Shown piece after piece: positions 32,889-40,802 of a stretch of 54,372 nt of DNA. This stretch comes from Nanobdellota archaeon (GTDB lineage: Archaea > Nanobdellota > Nanobdellia > SCGC-AAA011-G17 > GW2011-AR17), in assembly GCA_013331795.1 (NCBI GenBank), contig DUFP01000009.1:1-54372 (forward strand). The letters run 5' to 3'. The first letter of the stretch is position 1. Every line of letters begins with the position of its first letter. The notes beneath the pieces are model-generated. The model was not told the origin of the DNA. It was given only the letters and a program-made list of their open reading frames with translations, and searched no databases. The position numbers and the translations under genes are program-made.

Positions 32889-35738
32889 ATGGAATCACAG
32901 GGAACTTATGCTTTAGAAAAGGAGATTTTACTCTATTGGGAAAAGAAAAAAATCTTTGAAAAATTACGAAAAAGAAATTCTGGGAAGAATGCATGGAGTT
33001 TTCTGGATGGACCTATTACTGCGAATAATCCTATGGGTGTGCATCATGCATGGGGAAGAACACTGAAAGATTTATTTCAACGATACCATGCAATGAAAGG
33101 ATATGATGGAAGATATCAAAATGGATTTGATTGTCAAGGACTCTGGTTAGAAGTTGAAACTGAAAAATCTTTGGGATTTAATTCGAAAAAAGATATTGAG
33201 CATTTTGGTTTAGATAAATTCTCCCAAGCATGCCGTGCACGTGTAGAAAAATATTCTGCTGTGCAAATAGAACAATCTCAGATGCTTGGGCAATGGATGG
33301 ATTGGGGTCATGATTATTTTACTATGGCTGATAGCAATATTGAGGCTATTTGGTATTTTTTACAAAAATGCCACAAGGAAGGTTGGTTGTATAAGGGAAG
33401 AAGAATTCTGCCTTGGTGTATTCGTTGTGGGACGAGCTCCTCAAAGCATGAGATGAGTGATGATGGATATGCTGAACTTGTTCATCCCTCTGTGTATGTA
33501 AAAGCAAAATTAAAAGGCAAAGAAAATGAATATTTATTATTATGGACAACAACGGAGTGGACACTTTCAAGTAATGTTGCTGCTGCAGTACATCCTGAAC
33601 ATTGGTATGTTGCAGCGAAAAAAGAAAATAATGTGTACTACCTTTCTGAGCTATTGGTTCATAAATTAAAGAAAGATTATACTGTTCTGAGAAAACTCCA
33701 AGGAAAAGAAATGCTTGGTTGGGAATATGAATCCTTCTATCCTGATTTTGAGGTGCAAAAAGAAATTGTGCATAGAGTTGTTGCATGGGATGAGGTTGGA
33801 GAAAGTGATGGTACTGGTATTGTGCATATTGCACCTAGTTGTGGAGAAGAAGATTATGAACTTGGAAAAAAAATAGGCTTGAAAATTTTACCCTCTGCGT
33901 TAGATGATTTTGGGGTGTATACACAGGGCTTTTCCTGGTTGACTGGAAAAGGTGTGATGAAAGCAAAAGAGGATATTGTGAAAGATCTTGAAAAGAGAGG
34001 AGTTCTTTTTGCTGTTGAGAATTACAAGCATCGATATCCTGTGTGTTGGAGATGTAAGCATGAACTTGTCTTTCGTTTAGATAATTCTTGGTTTATCGCA
34101 TGTGATGAACTTCGTCCAAGGATGAAAGCGGCAGCAGCAACAGTGCAATGGTATCCAGAGCATGTTGGAAAATTGATGCAAGACTGGTTGGATAATATGG
34201 ATGATTGGAATATTTCTCGAAGGAGATATTGGGGACTGCCTTTGATGTTTTATGAATGTAGTGCATGTCAAAATCTCATCGTTCTTGGTTCACGAAAAGA
34301 GCTGAGAGAGAAAGCAGTTGATCCAAAATTAGTAGATGCTCTTCCAGAATTGCACAGACCTTGGATTGATGAAATTAAAATTCAATGTTCTTGTGGTGCA
34401 GAAGTAGAGAGAGTTACTGATGTTGGAGATTGTTGGTTAGATGCTGGTATTGTTCCTTTTTCTACTTTGAAGTATTTTGAAGATAAAAATCATTGGAAAA
34501 AATGGTTCCCTATTGAATTAGAAATTGAAATGCGCGCACAAGTTCGTCTTTGGTTTTATGCACAGCTGTTTATGTCTGTAGTCTTAGAAGGTGTTGCACC
34601 TTATAAAAAAGTGCTTGCCTATGAAGAAGTACGAGATGAAAAAGGAAAAGCTATGCATAAGAGTTCTGGAAATGCTATCTGGTTTGATGATGCTGTACAA
34701 AAGATGGGTGCAGATGTTATGCGTTGGCAATACTGTTCGCAGAATCCACAGTTTAATTTGAATTTTGGATATGGACCTGGAAAAGAAATTCATAGGCATT
34801 TGTTGATCATTTTAAATTTAGCACGATATGTCAAAGAAAATACAGCCTATAAAGAGGAAATATATAGTTCTGATCCAGTTAGTCAATGGATACTCTCGCG
34901 TAAAGAAAGACTTGTTCAAGATGTCACAAAGAGTATGGAGAGTTTAGAATATCATAAGGCTATGGAAGCAATTAAGAATTTCCTTCTTTTTGATCTTTCT
35001 AAAACGTATGTTCAATGTGTACGAGATGATTTAGGGAATCCTCATGTCCAGAAAGTGTTATATGATTCTTATCTTACTGGTATTACTCTTCTTGCACCAT
35101 TCATTCCATTTATCAGTGAAAAGATTAATTTAGACGTGTTTGCATTTGAGTCTATTCATCTTCAACAATGGCCAAAAGTTCAAGAAGATTTGATGGATGC
35201 TGATCTTGAAGAGAGTATGAGTGCTTTTCTTCTTGTGTTACAAGGGATTATGGCTGCACGTGATAAAGAAAAAGTCAATGTGCGCTGGCCTTTAGAGAAA
35301 GCAGTTATATATCTTACAGAAGAACATAGGAATATTGCAAATGAAGTGCAAAAATTTGTGCCTTTGTTATTGAAGCAAGCAAATTTGAAACATATTCAGT
35401 TTGTACAAAGTGATGTTGCTCTTTCTGGCGGTGTGAATTTTGCATTTGGATCTCTTGTTCTTGATCTTGCGACCACAAAAGCTTTGGAAGAAGAAGGTTT
35501 TGCTCGTGAAATTATGCGAAGAGTACAGGCTTTGCGAAAAGAAGCTGGTTTACAAAAAAATGATTCTATTGAATTAGCTGTACATGTTGATACTGTACAT
35601 CTTGGTGCTTGGGCTGGAGTGATTGCAGAGCGTTGTGGTGCAAAGACTTTGCATTTAGAGCATAGAAAGAAATTTGTTCATAGTGCTGAGGGAGATATTA
35701 AGGGGAAAAAGTTTCTCATTGCTTTTGATAAAGTATGA
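32889..35738 (+). CDS. ileS: Isoleucyl-tRNA synthetase-like class I synthetase, divergent bacterial clade
   Basis: Charges tRNA-Ile, judging by its overall layout. The HIGH motif region reads NNPMGVHHAWGRT instead of a standard HIGH, and the KMSKS loop reads AMHKSSGNAI. The rest is clearly IleRS: zinc-binding WCIRCGTSSSKHE, editing-domain LLWTTTEWTLSSNVA and GTGIVHIAPSCGEEDYELGKK, CWRCKHELVFRLDNSWFI and WNISRRRYWGLPL. I recall NNPMGVHHAWGRT and MHKS-GNAIWFDDA in a bacterial 'class I tRNA ligase' clade (for example actinobacterial), so this gene may be transferred. The start at 32889 is set by the TATA box position. Length 949 aa, a little short for archaeal IleRS. No other IleRS is in this window. 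Confidence 0.9.
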   Translation: MESQGTYALEKEILLYWEKKKIFEKLRKRNSGKNAWSFLDGPITANNPMGVHHAWGRTLKDLFQRYHAMKGYDGRYQNGFDCQGLWLEVETEKSLGFNSKKDIEHFGLDKFSQACRARVEKYSAVQIEQSQMLGQWMDWGHDYFTMADSNIEAIWYFLQKCHKEGWLYKGRRILPWCIRCGTSSSKHEMSDDGYAELVHPSVYVKAKLKGKENEYLLLWTTTEWTLSSNVAAAVHPEHWYVAAKKENNVYYLSELLVHKLKKDYTVLRKLQGKEMLGWEYESFYPDFEVQKEIVHRVVAWDEVGESDGTGIVHIAPSCGEEDYELGKKIGLKILPSALDDFGVYTQGFSWLTGKGVMKAKEDIVKDLEKRGVLFAVENYKHRYPVCWRCKHELVFRLDNSWFIACDELRPRMKAAAATVQWYPEHVGKLMQDWLDNMDDWNISRRRYWGLPLMFYECSACQNLIVLGSRKELREKAVDPKLVDALPELHRPWIDEIKIQCSCGAEVERVTDVGDCWLDAGIVPFSTLKYFEDKNHWKKWFPIELEIEMRAQVRLWFYAQLFMSVVLEGVAPYKKVLAYEEVRDEKGKAMHKSSGNAIWFDDAVQKMGADVMRWQYCSQNPQFNLNFGYGPGKEIHRHLLIILNLARYVKENTAYKEEIYSSDPVSQWILSRKERLVQDVTKSMESLEYHKAMEAIKNFLLFDLSKTYVQCVRDDLGNPHVQKVLYDSYLTGITLLAPFIPFISEKINLDVFAFESIHLQQWPKVQEDLMDADLEESMSAFLLVLQGIMAARDKEKVNVRWPLEKAVIYLTEEHRNIANEVQKFVPLLLKQANLKHIQFVQSDVALSGGVNFAFGSLVLDLATTKALEEEGFAREIMRRVQALRKEAGLQKNDSIELAVHVDTVHLGAWAGVIAERCGAKTLHLEHRKKFVHSAEGDIKGKKFLIAFDKV

Positions 35739-35762
35739 TTGCTCTTCAAACGATGAGTTTTC

Positions 35763-36005
35763 TTGGTAGTTGATCTTGAGGTATATACTCTAAACTATAT
35801 TTCCCTCCCTTTCTTTAAAAAGTCCATTGCTTTTTTAGAAAATGAAGAGATTGCATGTAAAGGAGGGACAATTGCTGGGAATGCACGAAAGGATATTGAA
35901 AAACAATTGGGAAGAAGTGTTGTTAGTCCTAAAAATGCAAAAGAGATTTTAGATGAGTCTAAAAAGAAAAAGCTTGATTATCAGGATAGAAAGAAGAAGT
36001 CTTAA
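35763..36005 (+). pseudogene. Possible fragment resembling the C-terminus of BRO/DinD-type proteins
   Basis: An 80-codon frame with only a TTG start and no ATG. The conserved-looking part, KGGTIAGNARKDIEKQLGR followed by SVVSPKNAKE, resembles the GG.iAg.aRk.iE..tGk.Vvs..N tail found in phage BRO/antirepressor and DNA-damage-inducible D proteins. The N-terminal ~30 residues (LEVYTLNYISLPFFKKS) look like an untranslated A/T-rich stretch. It ends with a basic KKKKLDYQDRKKKS tail, like those proteins. I read it as a remnant, but it may be a real small protein if TTG is used. Confidence 0.4.
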
Positions 36006-36029
36006 AAAGAAAGTATTTATTCTTTTTTT

Positions 36030-36776
36030 ATGGCCTTTCTCAAAAATAAAGTGGTTGTTATTACTGGAGCTAGTAGTGGCATTGGTGAAGCAACTGCACT
36101 TGCATTTGCTCGTGAAGGATGCAGTGTTGTGCTTGCTGCGAGAAGACTAGATAAGTTAAAGGCATTAGAAAAAAAGATTCTTTCTTTGGATGTTGCTTGT
36201 CTGGCTATACAAACTGATGTGTCTCAACAAAAAGAAGTGCAAAGATTATTTTCTTTTGTGGAAAAAAGATTTGGACGTGTAGATATTCTTGTGAACAATG
36301 CTGGTGTTGGAAGAAATGTATCTTTAGAAAATACTTCTTTGAAAGATTGGCAGTCTATTCTTGATATAAATCTTTCTGGAGTTTTTTATTGTTCGCAAGA
36401 GGTGGTGCGATTGATGATGAAGAAACATACCGCTGGGCATATTATTACTGTGTCTTCGGTGCTTGGATTGATTGCAATGCCTGGAAGAAGTGCCTATTGT
36501 GCTTCTAAGCATGCAGTAACTGGGTTCAAAAGGAGTTTGCGTTGGGAGTTGCGAAAGGATCATATATCTGTTTCCATTGTGCACCCTGCAGGTGTGGACA
36601 CTGAAATATTACAAAATTCAGCTGTAGAAAGGAAGAAGTGGAAGATGCTACGGTCTGAAGACATTGCAGAGTATATCATTGCTTTAGCTTCGAGGGATAT
36701 TTTGCGTATTGTTTATGTTAGGATATTGAATGTTTGGAGGAGGTTTTATTATCTTGTGAAGTATTATCCTCAATAG
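36030..36776 (+). CDS. Short-chain dehydrogenase/reductase (SDR)
   Basis: NAD(P)-dependent oxidoreductase of the classical SDR fold. The cofactor motif is VVVITGASSGIGEATALAF (TGxxxGIG), LAARRL follows strand 2 with Arg residues that favour NADP, and VDILVNNAGVG is the NNAG motif. Ser in VSSVLG and the catalytic Y-x-x-x-K in SAYCASKHAVTGF complete the active site. Length is 248 aa. The C-terminal ~40 residues (RIVYVRILNVWRRFYYLVKYYPQ) are basic and aromatic and may touch a membrane. The substrate cannot be read from sequence. A TATA-like agtatttattc lies at normal distance before the ATG. Confidence 0.92.
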   Translation: MAFLKNKVVVITGASSGIGEATALAFAREGCSVVLAARRLDKLKALEKKILSLDVACLAIQTDVSQQKEVQRLFSFVEKRFGRVDILVNNAGVGRNVSLENTSLKDWQSILDINLSGVFYCSQEVVRLMMKKHTAGHIITVSSVLGLIAMPGRSAYCASKHAVTGFKRSLRWELRKDHISVSIVHPAGVDTEILQNSAVERKKWKMLRSEDIAEYIIALASRDILRIVYVRILNVWRRFYYLVKYYPQ

Positions 36777-36866
36777 TCTCTACTAGGGGATAGCATAGCT
36801 TTAAATACCTTTATAAAGAGGTTTTGGCATACTTAAAGAGTTAAAATATATCTTGGAGGCTATACA

Positions 36867-37415
36867 ATGGCAGTAAAGAAAGAAATTAAAATAGTTAATA
36901 TTGTTGCTACTGCTTCTCTTGAGCGGGCAATTCCTTTGGTGAAGTTGGCTGAGGCACTTCCTAATACAGAGTATAATCCTGAGCAATTTCCAGGTTTGGT
37001 TATGAGAATTAAAGATCCTAAAACCTCTGCATTAATTTTTAGTTCTGGTAAAATTGTTTGTACTGGTGCGAAAAGCATGCAAATTGTGAAGGATTCTATT
37101 GATATGATTATTAAGAATGTTGAAAAGATTAAAGTCAAAATTACTGTACAACCTAAATTCACTGTACAAAATCTTGTTGCTGCTGGTTCTATTGGTTTAG
37201 ATTTGAATTTAAATGCATTGGCTATTCAATTAAGCAATACAGAATATGAACCTGAGCAATTTCCAGGATTAGTCTATAAATTACCTGGTACACGAGCTAC
37301 TTTCTTGCTTTTTAGTAATGGAAAGATTGTTTGTACTGGGACACGATCAGAAGCAAAATTGCATGAAGCAGTTGATTTACTCATTAAAGAGTTGGCGAAG
37401 GTCGGGTATAAGTAG
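36867..37415 (+). CDS. tbp: TATA-box-binding protein (TBP)
   Basis: The archaeal general transcription factor that recognises the TATA boxes seen throughout this window. Two imperfect ~90-residue repeats form the saddle: repeat 1 has NIVATASLERAIPLVKLAEAL, then TEYNPEQFPGLVMRI and ALIFSSGKIVCTGAKS; repeat 2 has NLVAAGSIGLDLNLNALAIQL, then TEYEPEQFPGLVYKL and FLLFSNGKIVCTGTRS. Length is 182 aa, normal for archaeal TBP, without an acidic tail. The gene has its own TATA-like ctttataaag about 55-65 bp upstream and a GGAGG ribosome binding site, so it has a leader of about 25-30 nt. Two small membrane genes follow at once. Confidence 0.97.
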   Translation: MAVKKEIKIVNIVATASLERAIPLVKLAEALPNTEYNPEQFPGLVMRIKDPKTSALIFSSGKIVCTGAKSMQIVKDSIDMIIKNVEKIKVKITVQPKFTVQNLVAAGSIGLDLNLNALAIQLSNTEYEPEQFPGLVYKLPGTRATFLLFSNGKIVCTGTRSEAKLHEAVDLLIKELAKVGYK

Positions 37416-37417
37416 AT

Positions 37418-37624
37418 ATGGCTAAGAAAACAAAAACTATTCAAAAAGTTCCTTTTCGTGGGAGAGATGCAGTTGCTATTACTGTTCTTTGGATTGGTGT
37501 GTATCTTGCTGTAATGTATTTTTTAACAGGAGCTATTACGAGTTCTAATCTTATTTTTATGCTTGTTGGATTGACTTTTGTGTCTTTTTCAGAAATGGTT
37601 GGTAGGAGAAAAAATGGATCTTGA
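37418..37624 (+). CDS. Small membrane protein, two predicted helices (68 aa)
   Basis: Not recognised. A basic N-terminus (MAKKTKTIQKVPFRGRD) is followed by AVAITVLWIGVYLAVMYFL and IFMLVGLTFVSFSEMV, which are two transmembrane helices with a short loop. It ends GRRKNGS. It starts 2 nt after tbp and overlaps the next gene by 11 nt, so the three genes form one transcript. The lysine-rich end suggests the N-terminus faces the cytoplasm. Confidence 0.7.
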   Translation: MAKKTKTIQKVPFRGRDAVAITVLWIGVYLAVMYFLTGAITSSNLIFMLVGLTFVSFSEMVGRRKNGS

Positions 37625-37964
37625 AACTATTATGATTGTTGGAGGAACTGCTTCTCTTGTTTGTGGTGGAATGTATGGCGTTCGTACTTTCCTTCCAAAA
37701 TGGGGTTCAGCTTTAGGAGCACAATTGGGCTATGCTCTTGGTGAGGGTATTGGTCAAGGTATTACTCGAGATGTTCACAAAGCTTTTGTAGGTGAAGAAC
37801 TTGATCAAAAAATATTTGATAGTCCTGAAGCTCGTGCAGAGCGATGGAATTATACCAAGCCTGTCCTTACAAGTTATTTAGGCTTATCTGCTTCTGTTTT
37901 AGCTCTTTCTCTAGGAGTTTGTTCTGGTGTGCCTTTATCACTTGCAAAACTTATGATTCATTAG
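37614..37964 (+). CDS. Small glycine-rich membrane protein (116 aa)
   Basis: Not recognised. The start MDLETIMIV is chosen because a GGTAGGAG ribosome binding site lies 6-8 nt upstream. The first hydrophobic segment carries many glycines (ETIMIVGGTASLVCGGMYGV), the next is amphipathic and glycine-rich (GSALGAQLGYALGEGIGQG), then a polar middle (HKAFVGEELDQKIFDSPEARAE) and a C-terminal hydrophobic stretch (YLGLSASVLALSLGVCSGVPL). It overlaps the preceding small membrane gene by 11 nt. The mcm gene follows 84 nt later behind a palindrome and a TATA-like box. Confidence 0.65.
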   Translation: MDLETIMIVGGTASLVCGGMYGVRTFLPKWGSALGAQLGYALGEGIGQGITRDVHKAFVGEELDQKIFDSPEARAERWNYTKPVLTSYLGLSASVLALSLGVCSGVPLSLAKLMIH

Positions 37965-37986
37965 AGTTTTGTTTTTTTATCTATAA

Positions 37987-38003
37987 TCCGGAAATCTTTC
38001 GGA
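37987..38003. promoter_or_regulatory. Palindromic motif shared with 23968-23983 (copy 2)
   Basis: TCCGGAAATCTTTCGGA. Its reverse complement, TCCGAAAGATTTCCGGA, matches copy 1 at 14 of 15 core positions. It lies about 46-62 bp before the mcm ATG at 38049, directly upstream of the TATA-like tttatattt, which is where an archaeal activator or repressor would bind. Confidence 0.45.
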
Positions 38004-38048
38004 AAAAACACCTAAATCTTTATATTTTGAAAATTGTCTTGTAAGGTC

Positions 38049-40070
38049 ATGGGTATTGATGCAGCAGAGCAAATAGAAAAATTTCAGGAGTTTGTTGAGC
38101 AAAGCTATCAGCAACAGCTGCATGAGCATATGAATAAGGGTTTGCAATTTATTCTTATTGATTTCTTTGATCTTACAAAATATGATCCTAAACTTGCTGA
38201 TCAGTTATTATTGGAGCCTGAAGAAACAATTAAGGCTGCAGAAATGGCTTTAGAACAGTTTGAAGTAAAGAAAGGTTTTCGTGTGCGCTTTCGAAATCTT
38301 CCTAAGTCTGAAGAAATTTTTATTCGTAATCTGCGAAGCAAGCATCTTCTTAAATTTATTGCAATAGAAGGGATTATTAGACAAAGTTCTGAAGTACGAC
38401 CGCAGGCAGTAAGTGCAAAATTTGAATGCCCTTCTTGTGGGAATACTATTACTATGCCACAAATTGATCAACAGTTTCGAGAACCAACACGATGTAGCTG
38501 TGGCAGGAAAGGAAAGTTTCGATTATTGTCTAAAGATCTTGTTGATGTGCAAAGGCTTGTTATTGAAGAGTCTCCAGAGAATCTTGAGGGAGGAGCACAA
38601 CCGAAAAGAATGCAGATATTTTTACGAGAAGATCTTGTTGAGCCGAGAATGGAGAGAAGGACTACACCTGGAACACGAATTATTGTGAATGGCTCTTTGT
38701 ATGAAGTGCCTATACAAACCAAAACAGGTGCTACATCTACGCGGTTTGATTTGGCAATGCAGGCAAATTATATTGAACCTGTAGAAGAGGATTATTCTGA
38801 AATAAATATTACTCCTGAAGATGAAAGAGAAATTAAGAAGTTGGCAAAGGACAAAGATATTCATAATAGGCTTATTCGTAGCATTGCACCTTCCATTTAT
38901 GGGCATGAAAAAATAAAGGAAGCAATTCTCTTGCAATTATTTGGTGGGATTCGAAAAACAAAGAAGGATGGAACGATTGTACGAGGAGATTTGCATGTGT
39001 TATTAGTTGGTGATCCTGGAGCGGGTAAGAGCCAAATGCTTACCTTTGTGAATAATACTGCGCCGAAATCAAGGTATGTTGCAGGACGATCTGCGAGTGG
39101 GGCGGGATTAACGTGTTCGGTTGTGAAAGATGAGTTTCTTCGAGGCTGGGCACTAGAAGCAGGTGCGATGGTTCTTGCTGATAAAGGGATTCTTGTTTTA
39201 GATGAGATGGATAAAATCTCTAAAGAGGATACTTCTGCACTTCATGAGGCGATGGAACAACAGCACATTAGTGTTGCAAAAGCGAATATCCAAGCTACTT
39301 TGAGAACCCAGACGAGTATCCTTGGAGCAGCAAACCCAAAATTGGGAAGGTTTGATCCCTTTACTCCTATCCCTAATCAAATTGATATGCCTCCTGCTTT
39401 GATTAATAGATTTGATTTGATTTTTGTTATTCGTGATATTCCTAATAAAGAATTAGATGGGCATATTGCTACGCGAGTTCTGCAATCTCATGCATATAAG
39501 GATTCCAAGCCAGAATTTGAAGCTCCTTTTATTCGAAAATATCTGGCGTATGCAAAGCAGAAGATATTTCCTGTGCTTACTGATCAAGCAGTAGAAACTA
39601 TTAAGAAATTTTATGTGGAGTTGCGTTCGACTGGATCTACTGGTGATGGAACAATTAAGCCTATCCCTATTTCTGCAAGGCAGTTAGAAGCAATTGTGCG
39701 ATTGGCAGAAGCATCAGCGCGAGTTAAGTTGAAGAAAAATGTAGAAGAAGAGGATGCTTTACGGGCTATAGCTCTTATGAAGTGGTGCATGACAGAAGTT
39801 GGGATGGATCCTGAAACAGGAAAAATAGATATTGATCGAATGACTACAGGAATTAGTGCTTCTACTCGAGGAAGAATTATTGATGTGAAGGAAGTTCTTT
39901 ATGCATTATCTGAAGAAAAGCAAGGTGGGCCTATAAGTATTGAAGATGATTTGAAACCTAAAGTTTTTGAGAAAGGTATTACTGAGAAAAAATTGGAAGA
40001 AGCTATTGACATGTTGAAGAGAGCTGGGGATTTTTATGAGCCTAAAAAAGGTTGGTTGCAAAAGATTTAA
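38049..40070 (+). CDS. mcm: Replicative DNA helicase MCM
   Basis: Hexameric 3'-5' helicase at archaeal replication forks. The N-terminal part has an oligonucleotide-binding domain and a zinc ribbon with CPSCGN and CSCGRK cysteine pairs. The AAA+ core has Walker A VGDPGAGKSQML (about residues 320-331), Walker B ILVLDEMDKI, sensor-1 ILGAANP and the arginine finger in INRFDLIFVI. A C-terminal winged helix (about residues 610-673) follows. The ATG at 38049 is chosen over an upstream TTG because an aaggt ribosome binding site precedes it and a TATA-like tttatattt lies about 25-30 bp upstream. 673 aa, no intein. The 3' end overlaps the CPBP protease gene by 4 nt. Confidence 0.96.
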   Translation: MGIDAAEQIEKFQEFVEQSYQQQLHEHMNKGLQFILIDFFDLTKYDPKLADQLLLEPEETIKAAEMALEQFEVKKGFRVRFRNLPKSEEIFIRNLRSKHLLKFIAIEGIIRQSSEVRPQAVSAKFECPSCGNTITMPQIDQQFREPTRCSCGRKGKFRLLSKDLVDVQRLVIEESPENLEGGAQPKRMQIFLREDLVEPRMERRTTPGTRIIVNGSLYEVPIQTKTGATSTRFDLAMQANYIEPVEEDYSEINITPEDEREIKKLAKDKDIHNRLIRSIAPSIYGHEKIKEAILLQLFGGIRKTKKDGTIVRGDLHVLLVGDPGAGKSQMLTFVNNTAPKSRYVAGRSASGAGLTCSVVKDEFLRGWALEAGAMVLADKGILVLDEMDKISKEDTSALHEAMEQQHISVAKANIQATLRTQTSILGAANPKLGRFDPFTPIPNQIDMPPALINRFDLIFVIRDIPNKELDGHIATRVLQSHAYKDSKPEFEAPFIRKYLAYAKQKIFPVLTDQAVETIKKFYVELRSTGSTGDGTIKPIPISARQLEAIVRLAEASARVKLKKNVEEEDALRAIALMKWCMTEVGMDPETGKIDIDRMTTGISASTRGRIIDVKEVLYALSEEKQGGPISIEDDLKPKVFEKGITEKKLEEAIDMLKRAGDFYEPKKGWLQKI

Positions 40071-40750
40071 ATTAAGCCTAGAATTATAATAGCTATTCCT
40101 ATTTGTGCTGTATCTGCAAGTGCGTGAACTAACCAACAGGAATAAAGATCTTTGTACCTGTCAAAAATAAAATTCATTAGAATTGCATACGCACTTAATC
40201 CAACTGTAACAATAAGAAAAAAAGGTAAAGTAAACCAGTTATAGTAGAACATCATGTGATGAAGTGAGAATGCTAATCCAGTAATAATGTATGCTTTATT
40301 TCCTATATTCTCTTTCATTTTTTTGAATATGAAACCTCTCCAAAAAAATTCTTCTAGTAATGAGTTTATGAATATAATATATGCCCCTATGAAGATAATG
40401 TTTGTTGTATTAATTGTTGCTACTAACTCGAGCTTTTGTATAATTGAAGATATATCCACAAAGCCTTTTAAGAGAAAAAATGTAGTTATATATATAAGGG
40501 CTATCCCTAGGCCTAGGATACACATCTTCTTCCATGTATTTTTCACTGTTTTGAAAGAAAAATTTTCTTGATATATATTTTTTAAAGACTTTTTTTCTAT
40601 GTATATGTAATAAAATAATGGGAAAAGGAAAATAAGCTTGTATAGAGAAGAAAAAAGATAATTTGTCGGAAGGAAAAGTCTGCTTAGAATTAAAAATATT
40701 GGTGAAAGAAGAATAAGTCCAAATAAAATACTTAGTTCTTTTTTATTCAT
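40067..40750 (-). CDS. CPBP family intramembrane metalloprotease (CAAX protease-like)
   Basis: Multi-pass membrane protein of the CAAX-processing/bacteriocin-processing family. The motif order is EEFFWRGFIFKKM (EExxxR), then LAFSLHHMMFYYNW (the H of the FxxxH-type motif), with a third His possibly in CWLVHALADTAQIG. About seven hydrophobic segments are visible. The start MNKKELSILFG at 40750 is preferred over the ATG at 40768 because the TATA-like tttatataat shared with trxB lies 21-30 bp before it. Members cleave prenylated proteins or small peptides in bacteria and eukaryotes; the archaeal substrate is unknown. It is divergent from trxB across a short, shared promoter. Confidence 0.85.
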   Translation of the reverse strand: MNKKELSILFGLILLSPIFLILSRLFLPTNYLFSSLYKLIFLFPLFYYIYIEKKSLKNIYQENFSFKTVKNTWKKMCILGLGIALIYITTFFLLKGFVDISSIIQKLELVATINTTNIIFIGAYIIFINSLLEEFFWRGFIFKKMKENIGNKAYIITGLAFSLHHMMFYYNWFTLPFFLIVTVGLSAYAILMNFIFDRYKDLYSCWLVHALADTAQIGIAIIILGLI

Positions 40751-40770
40751 GCCTTTTTTTATTTTCATTA

Positions 40771-40780
40771 ATTATATAAA
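40771..40780. promoter_or_regulatory. Shared TATA-like box between CPBP protease and trxB
   Basis: attatataaa lies 23-32 bp before the trxB ATG at 40803 and, read on the other strand as tttatataat, 21-30 bp before the protease ATG at 40750. One near-symmetric element may thus drive both genes, each as a leaderless mRNA. It also decides the protease start. Confidence 0.5.
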
Positions 40781-40802
40781 GCTTGTTTCTTTTCGTTTTC
40801 TT

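Noticed and set aside
33346-33834. 162-aa minus-strand frame inside ileS
   Set aside because: It is antisense to the zinc and editing region of ileS; Gln/His/Tyr-rich composition is typical of shadow frames in this codon usage.
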